DNA of 64,000 nt, from NCBI GenBank assembly GCA_963920635.1, contig OY987308.1, positions 7,258,225 through 7,322,224 of the forward strand. Direction: 5' to 3'. Position numbers and translations under genes: made by a program. Of this stretch, positions 31,401 through 43,479 are shown one piece after another. The notes under the pieces were generated by a model that saw nothing but the letters and a program-made list of their open reading frames with translations, did not search any database and was not told where the DNA came from. This DNA is from Pseudeuparius sepicola (taxonomy: Eukaryota; Arthropoda; Insecta; Coleoptera; Anthribidae). The number at the start of each line of letters is the position of its first letter. Positions within the stretch are counted from its first letter, which is position 1.

Positions 31401-34400
31401 GGGTCGGAAATGCGTAGGTATAATCGCCCACAGCCCAGAACCAGAAGCAAAACAATACTTAAAAATTTAAAAACTGCCAAGATTCCATGCAAACGCAAAA
31501 ATATTAGTAAATATTTATTTGCATAGATACTTTTGGTGTGCATTGTATAGATTTTATTCCAAATTTCATGTACCTAATAATTATTGGCAATTGGCATTTA
31601 GTTACAGGTTACAGGAACTTGAAAAAAAAAACAACTCATAACTTAATAAACTTTGCCTTTATTTTTATTTCTTGGACAATATTTTAAATTTTAATTTTAA
31701 TGCCAAATGCCATACATTAAAATTTATATTTTTCATCATGTATAGGTAGGTAACAACTTTAAATATAACCTAAATACGTAAGTACAAGTAGGTACAATAA
31801 TATATTATATTATAAGTTATTATATTATAGTGGTCCGTGATCCTGGTCCTGTAATTGCTAATTTATGCTTTGATTAAATTTAGTTGACATGCCATATCGG
31901 CACTCAATCGGCAGTCGGTATGTATGGACAAATATGGGCAATAATGGGCAATAGGTTGACTATCCGACTCAGCAGACCATACCCGGCCCGGCCGGCCGAT
32001 CCTGCCCCCACCATTCCCGCTCCCGCGACAAATCCACCTGTTCCTAGCTCCTACCCTAGTCAGAGATTAGAATAAGAAATCGCCGGCGGCCGGCCCCGGC
32101 GTGATTTTATTGTGTTATTAGGTATTCCTTTCATTTCCGGTCGGTATAGGTCGTTTGGCATCGGTAATATCGGTAATTTCAATTTATAGTATTGACTATT
32201 GACTACTGAACTGAGTGGTGTGGTGACATTGACTGTGTGTGCCGTGGACTATGTGGTGATAGCAAATTTGCAAATTATAAGTACCTATAACTATACCATG
32301 GCGTCAATCAGAGAAGCCGTAAGCAGTAATGTAGACATTGTCAATTTTATTTTAGACACCCCCTTCGATACGTTTAGCTATGATGATAAAGTATATACAA
32401 AACAGCTACCGAAACCTTGTCCGGCCCTAAGAAATTTAATTCAACTAGATAAAAAGTCACATAATAGATCATTTTCGACAAATATGTATGAAAAATGTAA
32501 TTGGCTGACAGGTTCCGAGGTTAGAAATAAATTATTATGCTGGCCCTGCATATTGTTCTCGCAAACAAAAATTGCACCTTGGTCTGAAGGCGGATATAAT
32601 AATTTAAAGGAAATATACAAGGCGATACAAAAACATGAAAATTCCAAAATGCACGTACACGCGAAACTAAAATACAAATTGTTTGGAAACAATATTAAGA
32701 CAGCTTTAGATTCGGCATATCGACAAAGTGTTTTAAAACATAACGAATTAGTTAAGGCAAATCGGCAAATACTTACAAGATTAACAGATATGATTTTATA
32801 TCTGGGTATGCAAGAACAGGGGCTTAGAGGCCACGATGAAACAAGCCATTCTACCAATGCCGGTAATTTTAGAGAACTTGCACAGCTTTTAAGCAAGTAT
32901 GATGAAACATTTAAGGTTTTTTTAGATGGATCAAGTTCTCCTTTCACCGGACTTTCAAAAACAATCCAGAATGAACTCATAGACAGTATTAATTTTGTAG
33001 TTATTGGAAATATTCATGAGGAAATTCAAAACACAATTTGTTATTCAATAGAAGTAGATGAAACCACAGATATCTCATGTCGCGCTCAACTGTCAATAAT
33101 TATCAAATACGTTCATCTAGGTAACACCACCGAAAGATTTTTAGGTTTTTATGATGTTAGCGGAAAACAAACTGCTGAGAATCTATTCACATTTCTAAAG
33201 GATATATTTCAAAATTTTGATATGCCAAATAAGTTAATCGGGCAAGCATACGACGGCGCAACTGTTATGGCTGGGGAACTCAATGGGTTGCAAAGTAAAA
33301 TTAGACAATTAGCTCCTCAAGCCTTATTTGTACACTGTTATGCCCACAAATTAAATTTGGTTTTACAGGATACAGCATCGAAAATTAAAGAGTGTAGAAT
33401 ATTTTTTACTAGTCTGAATGGATTTGCAGCCTTTTTTTCAAAATCTTCTAAAAGAACCCAACTGTTAGATCAAGTTTGCAATCAGAGAATACCTCGCACA
33501 AATGAAACTAGGTGGAATTTTAAATCACGGATAGTTACTACTATTTTAAATTTGAGAGCCGAATTATTAATATTATTTTCTACCTTTAACGATAGCCCAA
33601 ATTTTACTAAAGATTATGATTACTGCAGCAAAGGGCCTAATGAATTACCTGAACGACTGGCATTTTATGTTTTTGTTACACACATTTAACTTAATTTTTC
33701 GTCAAACTGATACCGTTTTTTCGATTATTCAAAACAAGATGTCAGATATTTCTTATTGTAAACAAAGAATAGGGGCTCTTCATATGACATTGACTAAATT
33801 TCGTACCGATCCTGCCTTTTTTGACAATATCCACGCTAATATTTCTGCAGAACTTGGTGCGCCTACTAAGAAAAGAAAAACCGATGATGTAAATTTAGAT
33901 GTAACAGACAACTACCGAAGACTATTCTATGAAGTTTTGGACTTGGTCCTATTAAATATGTCTAAGTTTGCCACCTACGATAAAAAGTTTCCAAACGAAC
34001 TACTTGATATATTAATCGAAAACTACCCAAAAATGTTTCCTGATAAATGCAAACTGCAAAATGAGTTATGTGTACTTTATTCAGATAACGAAATCTTGGG
34101 CAATTCAGCTAAATTAAATGACATGTTAAAATTTATTTATGAAAATAATATAAATTTGGACATTCCCGAAATCACTAAGTTGCTTACACTTATTTTAACA
34201 CTCCCCTCTACTACTGCCTCGGTAGAAAGGAGTTTTTCGGCATTAAAGCGTATAAAAACGTATACTAGGAATACGATGACCCAAGAACGACTACGTAAAT
34301 TATCTATAATTTCCATCGAAAAGGATTTAATAAAGTCACTAAAGGAAACGGAGACATTTTACAGTAAAGTGATTGATCATTTCGCGCTTGGTAAGAACAG

Positions 34401-36257
34401 GAAGATAGACTTAATATATAAGAATTAATCAATCGACAAACACAGCTTTATCTACGCTCAGACGTGCAATAATGTTTTTATTTTATTATTATACTTATTT
34501 TTACTTTTACCTAAAGTGGAAAATAGGGCTGAATCTTGGTCTTGTTTACCAGACTCTGCGAACTACCACTATAAAAAAAGTAACGCGCCTCAAGCAGTAC
34601 CTCTTGGGTGGTGTGGAAACCTGCAACCTGCTAATATGTAAAATGCGTATAAATTAAATATTATATATTATATATTACCTACCTATTGTATGTAATAGTG
34701 ATGATGGTAATGTGTATTGTTGGCGGGCTGGCCGACCCAAAAAAAAATATTACGAGCCGCCACTGGTTATGGTGCTAAATGTTTTGGTTTAGTGGGGAGA
34801 GGGGGTGTTGGCAGGAGGGTGGTGAGTCAAACTTGCTGACAAAAATAAAAATATACTAGCTAAAATAGCAACATTTTACCGCAAAAACGTATAAAGCGAC
34901 AATATCACTCCCTACTTTCAAATTCACCCCATTACCAACCAAATAATGTCGCTAAAAGCTATTGCATCACGAAAAACTAAATAATAAACGTTTTTAATAC
35001 CTATTTCCACCCCTTTCTGAATAGCGATTTTGCTCAGAAGTATCAAGCCCGTCATATTGTAGGTGAGACTATGTGTATGTACCCGAAATTTGAAGTCGAT
35101 ATCTCAACTCGTTCGAATTTTATTGACAGCAACGGCTGTCAAATCATTTCCCCAAAATTGCAATACGCCATTCAATATAAGAAATACTATAGGCTCAATG
35201 CTAAACTAGTCTATGGGCCATGCCAACAATGAACAATAACAAAGAACCCGGTGGCTAGCACCGTTCACATGGTGACGATGGCCCATATATTAGTTCGCAT
35301 AGTCCCGTCGGGGCGTTGGCATCTTAAATTCAGTCGCGTATAGAAAATATCAATGAACAATGTAGGTTAAGGTTTTGAGGTAAAATTATTTCAGATTTGA
35401 CAGCTGTTACTCCTCTTATACTAAATATCCCACTCAAACAAAGTTCTCTATCAAACATAAAGAACAACATAGTAAGTATTCATGCTATTTTATTTTGATT
35501 TTAACATTTCCCCTACTTATCTCATACTCCCGATGTCCCTGGCATGTCAGAAAAATTCTATATACAGTGTGTCTCCGAATAGGAGTAACTATAATTATTG
35601 TAAAAATTTTATTTTTCATTTTTCGGGAAAAATTAAAAAGTAAAGTCATTTTTTTAAAATGTTATTCAAGAAAATGGGTTATTTTAAGCTTAACATGATA
35701 GATTTATAAAGATTTCTAATTTACTCTTGTAATTTAACCTGTCAAAACTATTTATACAGAAGTGATTGACACTTTTACTTGTTTTCCAATGCCTGCTATG
35801 ATAAACCTATTGAGATTTGAGCCCTTTGTTGTATTATATATTGACATAATTTCAGTATTTTGAGCTTCTCAGGCACCCGGTATAACTTTTCGAAAATCTG
35901 GTATTGCATTTCGCAGTTTCCAAACAAGCAAAACCTTTTTACAAATAATTACTTTTTGATGAAAAATGAGAAATAAAAAATTTTACAAGTATAGTTACAC
36001 CTATTCATTCATTTATTTAGTTATTTTCAACCAACTTGACGGGGACACACTGTATATAAATTGATAATATCATATTATGTATGTATACTAATATTCGATG
36101 TATTATCATTAGACCTACCTTTTTAGGTGTTGTTCGGCGTAATGTATTTAGCAGCCAGGCAACAGAGGCGGAAATTGAAAGGATATCAAAGTTATGGCTA
36201 CGAAGTGCTTCTGACAGGGACGGAGGAAGAGACAGGAGACGAAGTCGTACTCATTAA
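28426..36257 (+). CDS. DUF4806-type protein, six exons
   Basis: Proposed exons: 28426-28451, 29175-29397, 30144-30537, about 30618 or 30624-30827, 31098-31260 and 36127-36257, stop TAA 36255-36257. Every junction shows GT...AG, with GTAAGT or GTAAGA donors, and phases agree at 1/2, 2/3, 4/5 and 5/6. The N-terminal part (YVIVEFPEEK, IIPSNWI, CLWPYH) and the following SYQKAIERLKDLED are typical of arthropod DUF4806 proteins. Exons 5-6 hold the domain itself: FRAVGGKDTPDATRKLLAK, AMNWSRRNEK, then IERISKLWLRSASDR. Function of the domain is unknown; many insect copies spread with or resemble TEs. Two 1-nt frame breaks (near 29330 in exon 2 and 30428 in exon 3) mean pseudogene, sequence error or missed splice sites. 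Intron 5 holds a hAT element and a smaller TE. Confidence 0.7.
28740..29043 (-). mobile_element. SINE-like / inverted-repeat element in intron 1
   Basis: On the minus strand GGTTCGAATTT (28747-28757) matches a pol III B box, and CGGTAGTTCGGT (about 28781-28792) is a weak A box. A block reading ATCGGCTATAAT..TTGTTTCGAC (28809-28830) recurs inverted at about 29016-29042, and CACAGAATA/TATTCTGTG (28843-28851, 28862-28870) forms a hairpin between them. A tRNA-derived SINE or a small fold-back element fits. Confidence 0.45.
31375..34765 (+). mobile_element. Near-intact hAT element
   Basis: Terminal inverted repeats CAGTGGCGGCTCGT (31375-31388) and ACGAGCCGCCACTG (34752-34765), 14 bp and perfect. 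They are flanked by a perfect 8-bp target duplication GTTATGGT (31367-31374 and 34766-34773), the hAT signature. The 3391-bp interior holds one transposase broken by a single frameshift. It lies in intron 5 of the DUF4806 gene in the same orientation. The clean ends and mostly open reading frame suggest a fairly recent arrival. Confidence 0.95.
32298..34428 (+). pseudogene. hAT transposase (ZMYM1-like), one frameshift
   Basis: The ATG at 32298 sits in a good context (CCATGG). A TTF-type zinc finger region with CWPCILFS comes first. A DUF4371-like core follows with IEVDETTDISC (catalytic Asp), GQAYDGATVMAG (second Asp) and HCYAHKLNLVL. After one frame change near 33620-33690 the rest continues to a C-terminal dimerisation domain with LPSTTASVERSFSALKRIKTY, where the catalytic Glu is expected just after the SVERSFS block, and stops at 34428. 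Apart from that indel the protein looks complete, roughly 700 residues, the normal size for the group. It would bind the element ends and cut and paste them. Confidence 0.88.
35563..36053. mobile_element. TA-flanked inverted-repeat element in intron 5
   Basis: The left end TACAGTGTGTCTCCG and right end CGGGGACACACTGTA are inverse complements, with further inverted similarity (AATAGGAGTAACTATA and TATAGTTACACCTATT). A TA follows each side. About 490 bp, non-coding: a Tc1/mariner-type MITE. Confidence 0.7.
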
Positions 36258-36275
36258 ATTAAATATTGTCTATTA

Positions 36276-37847
36276 TACAGTGTGACTGGTAAGTAAACGT
36301 ATTCCTTTGTGGAGATGTTAGTAGACCTCATTTGCAATTGAATAAATCATAATATTCCTTAAGCAAAATGTAACGGTTTTTGAAATATTTTATTTTTCGT
36401 ACTTTTTAGAATCGCTCCCAGCACTACTACTTGTTAGTTTAAAATTCACATCAATGTTTGTCCACCCGGCTCTATTTGAAGAGCTAGAGCGAAGATCTTG
36501 ACAAAAATTGTTCAAAATTTTCTGGAGACTCCAAAAAAATATATTTTTCATATGCCTTTATCGCAAATTTTTTCGATTTTCCAGCGTTATCTCATGACCA
36601 CTTTTATTATAAATATTTTTTGCCCAAAGTTTTCAGACCAGGGGTTCCTGAGATACACTAGTCCTCCTCACTTACTTGTACACCCTGTGCAAATGATGTG
36701 TGAAACTTCTCTGTTTTATTATCTTTCAGACAAGGTAAAAAGTTTTCAAAAATATCTTTTAATTTCTTCCATACAACAAAAATATTGTGCGCAGGTAGAG
36801 ATTGCATTCTTGTCTTTGACGTAAATAGAAGTCAATAAAGTTTTTAAGGCTCCTGCCTGTTTGAGGTACGTGATCGCTTTCTGTCAACAAAATTGAACTC
36901 TTCGTACAGGATCGCCCTCCTACAGCCCTGGGACAGGGGTACGGATGTTGACTCGTGCTTGTTGTTGGCTCTTCCTCAAATCTTATTAAAACTTCCTCAT
37001 CGATATCTGGAATACATGGAGCTCCTACAAGTTCTGCTTTTTGAACATTGTCAGTTTCAGACATGCGTCGGTAGGTTGCACCTGATACACTATGAAGAAT
37101 GCGCCTATTTGGAAAGCGACACACATATTCGAGAGGCCTCAGCTGCGTTTCCGTTACAAAAACCGTAAATAAACAAAGTATCAGCATACTGCGGGTTTGT
37201 AAACGTTGCCATTTTTAAGATGTTAAAAGCACAAAAAAAACCTTTTGCAAGCGATGATTTTCAACTGAACACAGAGCTGAACAGCTGACAGAAAGCGATC
37301 GTGTACCTCAAACAGGCACGAGCCTTAAAAACTTATTGGCTTTTATTTACAGCAAAGACAATAATGCAATCTCTACCTACGCTCATTATTTTTGTTGTAT
37401 GGAGGACATTAAAAGATATTTTTGAAAAGTTTTTTTTGTCTGAAAGGTAATAAAACAGAGAAAGTTTTACACATCATTAATGTATTGTCAAATTTTAGAC
37501 ATAAATAGGCCTGAATGCACAAATAGTAGGAAAGTTTTTTAACCGTGCTGGTTTAAGCTCTTGAATCTTTCTTTTTTCAAAATAATTAAACGTTATTTGT
37601 GTTACATAACTTGTGTTAGTATGTAAACTAATAAATGGAATTAAAATATTAAACAAAAAATTTTGTTTCCTTCGTTTTAAACTAATAAGCAGTAGTGCTG
37701 GGAGGGTTTCTAAAAAATACAAATATTAAAATATCTCAAAAACCGTTAGATTTTGCATAAGGAATATTATGGTTTTGTCAACTGCAAATGAGGTCTACTA
37801 ACACCTCCGCAACGGAATACCTACGTTTACTTACCAGTCACCCTGTA
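36276..37847. mobile_element. Fold-back Tc1/mariner-type element
   Basis: Left end TACAGTGTGACTGGTAAGTA; right end is its inverse complement TACTTACCAGTCACCCTGTA. Inverted similarity extends over about 600 bases on each side (for example 36680-36880 against 37275-37475), leaving a ~390-bp centre. It starts 18 bases after the DUF4806 stop codon, so that gene would have to polyadenylate inside it or before it. Confidence 0.8.
36890..37187 (-). pseudogene. Transposase N-terminal (HTH) fragment
   Basis: On the minus strand: FPNRRILHSVSGATYRRMSE, then VDxEVLxRFEEEPTTSTSQ-like sequence. This is the helix-turn-helix N-terminus of IS630/Tc1/mariner-group transposases of the long-spacer (DD37D-like) type. 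It sits in the unique centre of the fold-back element and lacks the catalytic domain, so the element is an internally deleted derivative. Confidence 0.6.
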
Positions 37848-37867
37848 TATTTTTATAAATATATGTA

Positions 37868-39707
37868 TACAGGGTCTTCAAAATTAAGTCGGCACTATTG
37901 CTAACTTCGTTATTGTTGGAGCTACAAAGTGGGTTAAATATGCAAACTAGTAGTATTTTTTCCGCTGATTACGACGGTGAAAACGAAATAAAAATTGAAC
38001 GTCGCGTTTGCGAGTTATGTCAAAAAGTTTCATTTTTTCAAATGGGACACCCAGTATACAATATACGCAACCGATAGAAAATTAAATTCTGAATAAAAAT
38101 TGCCATATTTTTCAAATTCGTCAAGGGGGCTGTGATTTCATAAACAACATTCATTTTGTTATAAATCCCATCAAGCTTAAAATGTCATGTTGAAGTTTTG
38201 ATAGTGAATAGTTCAGTTTGTGGTTTTTGAGGAAAAAAATAATGCCTTTCACGCATTCAGAAAAATGCGATATGTTGGAATGTTATACCATTTGTCAAAA
38301 AAATAGCCACCGAGCTCGTGAACGTTATAATGCTTTGTTTCCTATGCGTAACATGCAGATCGAAGGTACTTTTTGCTTTTGTATCGTAAGTTTAGATCGA
38401 ATGAAGATGTGTTTAAAAAAACTAGAACCAAGAAACAATTCATAATAAGTGAAGCTACTGAAATTGATGTCGTAGCTTACTTTGAAGCTTATCCTAATAA
38501 TGCAAATGCAAGCAAGTGGACTATGTTTGAGAACTATCCACAGTATTCTAAAAAAGCACAAGTTTGTACCATATAAGTACAGACCTACGCAGTCGCTGGT
38601 ACCAGGAGATCAAGAAAGACGCATCCATTTTTGTCAATGGTTCATTAATAAAATCAGATTTAATGATAATTTTTGGCGCTTGGTTCTTTGGAGTGACGAA
38701 TCAAATTTCTCCAATAGGGGCATGCTTAACAGAAAAAACAGCCCCTATTGGAGTCGAGAAAATCCGATGCTCTTCCGTCCTTCTAACCCGCAGATACGCT
38801 TTAGTGTTTAGTGTTTGGTGTGGTTTGATCGGCTCAAGAATTGTAGGCGCTGTATTTTATCAAGGTACATTAACTGGAGAGCGGTACGCCGAAATGTTAA
38901 CCGTCACACTTCGAGACTTTTTGGATGACCTAAATTTAATGGATAGACAACAGATCTACTTCCAACAAGATGGAGCTCCTGCCCATAATGTTCGACAGAT
39001 TGATATCCTATTACAAGATTTTTTTGATGGCAGATATTTATCAACTAACGGCCCTATCCGTATGCCTCCCCGGTCGCCAGACATAACGCCTATGGGTTTT
39101 TTCTTTTGGGGGTACTTGAAGGGTGTGGTGTATACAAGGCGGTATGACAATCTTGAGGACCTCCAGCAAAGCATCATTCATGCAATCAATAATATTGATG
39201 GTAGAATTATTGCCAGGGCCACTAGGACCGTTTACAAGCGAGCTCAAAAATGCTTGGAGCAAGAGGGTGATGTTTTTGAGCACCTAATTTAAATTTTGTT
39301 GTTGAAGTTACAAATAACTTAAAATAAACGATCCGTTTCACATCATGGATATTCGTTTTAATTTCTACTTTATGGTAAGGCAAAATTACGACAACTAACA
39401 CAGCCCCCTTGACGAATTTGAAAAATCATCAATTGCTTTGTCATTTTTGATTTTAGGGTAAAAAGTCATATGGCAATTTTTATTCAGAATTTAATTTTCT
39501 ATCGGTTGCGTATTTGTATACTGGGTGTCCCATTTGAAAAAATGGAACTTTTTCACATAACTCGCAAACGCGACGTTCAATTTGTATTTCGTTTTCACCG
39601 TCGTAATCAGCGGAAAAAATACTACTAGTTTGCATATTTAACTGACTCTGTAGCTCCAACAATAACGAAGTTAGCAATAGTGCCGACTTAAGTTTGAAAA
39701 CCCTGTA
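37868..39707 (+). mobile_element. Tc1/mariner-superfamily element with ~270-bp TIRs
   Basis: Left end TACAGGGTCTTCAAAATTAA and right end inverse TTAAGTTTGAAAACCCTGTA, TA on each side. The arms match inversely through the TGGGACACCCAGTATACAA stretch and on to CGTCAAGGGGGCTGTG (38118-38133), inverted at 39400-39416. The right arm has ~55 extra bases. It encodes a broken transposase. It lies 20 bp from the preceding element, and the two are related. Confidence 0.92.
38242..39292 (+). pseudogene. DDD transposase, IS630/Tc1/mariner group
   Basis: Starts MPFTHSEKCDMLECY. The first catalytic Asp is in LWSDESNF (about 38690), the second in YFQQDGAPAHNV, and the third in PPRSPDITPMGFFFWGYLK, with 36 residues between the last two. 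This matches the large insect family with D at the third position. At least three frame changes (near 38375, 38530 and 38790) break it. The closing frame 38564-39292 is open to its natural stop. It would cut at TA dinucleotides if intact. Confidence 0.9.
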
Positions 39708-40274
39708 TATACACTGTCTGCCAGAAAGTTGGATACAAAGGGGAATTTTCTTTATTTGAAGTTTCTCAAAAAAATATTCTTGATAAAAGTTGGTGCTTGT
39801 GCTTAAACTCAAAATCCACCCGCAAAAATTTTGAAATTTCGATTCGTATACAGGGTAGGTTGAAAAATATTAAAATTTCACAAGAGTAAAGTACCCCTAT
39901 TTTTAGAACTACATCAGAGTGGCACTAAGAAAAGTTGTTTGGAATCTCAAGACAATGTCAAATATGAACTCACAGCCACCTACTCAAAAGAAAAAAATGC
40001 ACACTTTTCGCATTTTTTTATTCATCAAGTGCATTAGTCCCAAGTAATAATGCACTTGTGGTTATTAATAAAAAAAAATACTAATTATAACAACTCAAAC
40101 TTTATAGAATGTAATTACTACAAGTACTCAAGTTCTTCTGGTTGATTTTTGAAGTATTATTGCTAATAACATAGTATTTGGTGTTCGTTGTACAAATTTT
40201 GGTTTGATTTGGTTTGCACGGTCTTATGTTTTTTCATAAAAAACATATAACTTTAATAATAATATATACCTATA
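39708..40274. other. TE fragments between elements
   Basis: Contains an isolated TACACTGTCTGCCAGAAAGT end (about 39710) and TACAGGGTAGGTTG (39848), probably relics of further TA-flanked elements. No gene seen. Confidence 0.35.
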
Positions 40275-41470
40275 TACAGGGTGTTCACTTTAAGTGAACA
40301 CAAATCGATAAAAAATGTATTTTGTGAGATATTTTCAAAAACCGCTCCTTTTGACCTTTCTACCATTTTCAAAATGCAAATCCAGGGCCGGCTGCGATTT
40401 TTTTTATACCCCCGATTTTTACGAAAACCATTTAGCGATTTTTTTATTTAAAATCTGACCCCACAGCGTTAATCAGAACACCCCGAAACCCCGATATACC
40501 AAATTTGAATAAAAAATATACAGGGAGTTCCATTCTGCAGGGTATCAAAGTTGAGCAAAATAGGAATTTTAAAGGCATCTGCCCAGTCAAGAGTGCCATG
40601 GAATCCCCTCAAAACAGTTGAATGGTCAATAGGACCACTCAAGGTGTTGGTGTGCAAAGATCCAATACAAAATATACAGAGTGTTCTTATCTGTGCCATC
40701 TCAAATTACTGAATTTTTGGAACTTTATACTGGTCAAAAATCGAGTATATCAAAACCGCTCCACACACTATAAATGAACTAAATGTAAAAAATACAGAAG
40801 TCTGCCAGTCAGTAAGTCCATATCAGTTAAGATGGCTGGTGTGCCACAACAGGAAACGCACAGAAAATGTATCATCTTAGACAGTGACTTTGTTGAGATA
40901 GGTTCAATAATTTAAATTGTTTTTATTTGTTGGTTGGCATTTGGTAAAGAAATACATTACTTTTGCGTTTATCAATATTTTTTCAATGATTCCACAGCAC
41001 TCATGACCCGTATAAAGTTTCATAAAAATTCACCATTTTGAGATGGCAAAAGATAAGAACACTCTGTATATTTTGCACACCAACACCTTGAGTGGTCCTA
41101 TTGACCATTCAACTGTTTTGAGGGGATTCCATGGCACACTTGACACGCCAGATGTCTTTAAAATTCCTATTTTGCTCAACTTTGACACCCTGCAGAATGG
41201 AACTCCCTGTATATTTTTTATTCAAATTTGGTATATAGGGGTTTTGGGGTGTTCTGATTAACGCTGTATGGTCAGATTTTAAATAAAAAATGCCTAAATA
41301 GATTTTGTGAAAATCGGGGTTTAAAAAAAATCTTAGCCGGCCCTGGAATTGGAATTTGACAAATGTGTTCACGTAGAAAGTTGCGCATTTTGAAGACCTT
41401 TGTATCAAAAAAATTTTTTGAAAATATCCCAACAAATCAATTTTTTATTGATTTGTGTCCACTTATATAA
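40275..41470. mobile_element. Fold-back element related to 1051-2139
   Basis: Left end TACAGGGTGTTCACTTTAAG with CACAAATCGATAAAAAA; the right end has the inverse TTTTTTATTGATTTGTGTCC. Inner inverted arms carry TATACAGGGAGTTCCATTCTGCAGGGT (inverted at about 41190-41215). The ~300-bp centre resembles the centre of 1051-2139 in reverse and includes a short frame starting MAGVPQQETHRK. The right terminus lacks a clean CACCCTGTA. Non-autonomous. Confidence 0.7.
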
Positions 41471-41729
41471 TATGTGTGAACTTCTTGGTGAACTCTTAAC
41501 CCTTTACCTTGCTCTTAAGTAAACCTGCGGTAACTGTTTGCTATTACCTAGTTAAATAGTTTATTGCACACATTTATCTTCTATTCTCGATTTTATATTA
41601 GGTTCCTAAAAACTATTTGATCTTTCTACACCTAATTTTAATAACTTGCTTAAACTAAGTAACTGGATGATGCATAGTTACTTACTGAAAACAGGAAAAA
41701 AACTGGTATAGGACAACATTTTTCTTATA

Positions 41730-42250
41730 TACAGGGTGGCCCATTAGTGCGAGAAAGTACCCCTACCTTACAAAAAAAATATTGTTGACAATTTTTTTTA
41801 ATGCCATAAGGCAACCAAAGGACCACATTTTAAAAATATTTTGACATATACAGGTGTGGAAACAAGCTGAGCATTTTTTTTAGATGGAACACACCCATAT
41901 TCTTTTGGCACTATCGTGTTATTCAAGAAAATGTATGAAAAAGTCAGATTTCAGAGACTATGAAAACATGCCACAGAAGTCTTGATGTTTCATATAAAAA
42001 AAATCTACTTGGTAAATTTTTATAAAAGGCGTATTCAACTGCAAGATAAAAAATATTTGGAAAATATAATACGGGGGCTTCATAGCGAGTAACGTGTTTG
42101 AAATTTTTCAACAAGCAATTACTCCAGACTCCAGATTTCAGCTGGTTACCACATCCCTTGAGGAGCACCCGCATATCTCGAAATATTTTTAAAATACGGT
42201 CCTTTGGTTGCCTTATGACATTCAAAAAATTTTTTTTTTAAAAAATATTT
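41730..42250. mobile_element. TA-flanked element, right end decayed
   Basis: Begins TACAGGGTGGCCCATTAG. The stretch ATGCCATAAGGCAACCAAAGGACC (about 41800-41823) is inverted at about 42200-42224. The outer right terminus is not recognisable. Non-coding. Confidence 0.55.
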
Positions 42251-42992
42251 CGCTATTAGCTTTGTTTCAACTGAACAGAAAACCGTGATGGAACCGTTCC
42301 ATAACTAGACAATAAAGAAAAATGCAGACGTTTTTAGTCATTGGGCAGTTCTATAGGACAGTTCCACAACGGTTTTCTGCTAGGTTGGAACATAGCTACT
42401 ATTGGCTGGGGTCTGACGTTAGGTAAACAAGCTTTTCAAATTTTTAATCAGAACTTTTTGCTAGGTGGCTTTATATTAAAATTGAAATTTTCTTTTAACA
42501 GCTCCATTAGTTTAGAAACTTTTTGGCTGGCAATTGAACTCCACCGTTTTTTGCTCACACCGTAGGCGTTTTTCAATTCAATTGTTTTTCTGATAAGTGG
42601 ATTTGATTCCTAACAAAAAATCCTACAACTTTGTTAATTGCCACTTTATTCCAAATGTAACTATAAAAAAGTTGGAGGGTGTTGACTGATAAAAAAATAA
42701 CCCTAAATATAGGGTCATTTGAACCAATTTTATTTTTTACTCGATAAGTGATAGTTTTTTGAAAAAAATAGAAAGAGCCAAAAAAGTTTCTAAACTAAAA
42801 AGTTCTAACTAAAAATTTAAGAGGGGTTTTTTGTTTGCAACCCTATGGTGCGAAATAGGAAAATAAAAATTTATTGGTAAAACGAAAATCCATTAGCCAA
42901 TCTTGGCGCTTTGTACTGTAGGAAACCTATTTGCTTGTCAAACTCAATCGCCCTGTGAAATTTAGTCCCATTATCCTGAATCACCTTGTATA
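42251..42992. other. Unassigned AT-rich DNA
   Basis: Nothing firm. CACCTTGTA at 42982-42990 resembles the right end of a CAGGGTG-type element, into which the following transposon seems to have inserted. Confidence 0.35.
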
Positions 42993-43137
42993 TGTTGGGC
43001 GCAAAGTACGAAAACGGCCACTGGCCGAAATTTTTGCTCAAACCTAAGTTTGGAAGTTTAAATTCAATATCGTACTTTGACCGTTTTCAAATAGCCAAAC
43101 CTAGGTTTGTGCAAGTTCAACGATCGATGTTTACCAG

Positions 43138-43144
43138 AGAGAGA

Positions 43145-43175
<31 letters not shown>
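43138..43175. repeat. (GA)n microsatellite
   Basis: GAGAGA repeats with one GATA interruption, inside the left part of the Ginger element. The Arg-Glu frame over it is an artefact. Confidence 0.95.
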
Positions 43176-43479
43176 GCAAGTTCGGCGGTTTTGAATTATG
43201 GACGGGCCGCGTATTAGATTATTTCTTAAGATGTCGTCCGTAACTAAAGACACATAACGAAAAAAGCAAATCGAGTAATACATTTTTGTTTAGTTTTTAT
43301 AAGTATAACGAATTAATATCTGATGTAAAAGTTTCGCAGTGCAAAAAAAGGCAGGGCGACCCGCTTACAACGTTGGATTATCGACGCATTAAAAGGTATG
43401 ACATTCTAACCATCGGTGATGTAGAAAAACTAATAAAAAAAACGATCTTCAAATGAGGATGAAATAAAATATGTTTGTC

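Noticed and set aside
43138..43175. Arg-Glu repeat protein domain
   Set aside because: Translation of a (GA)n microsatellite.
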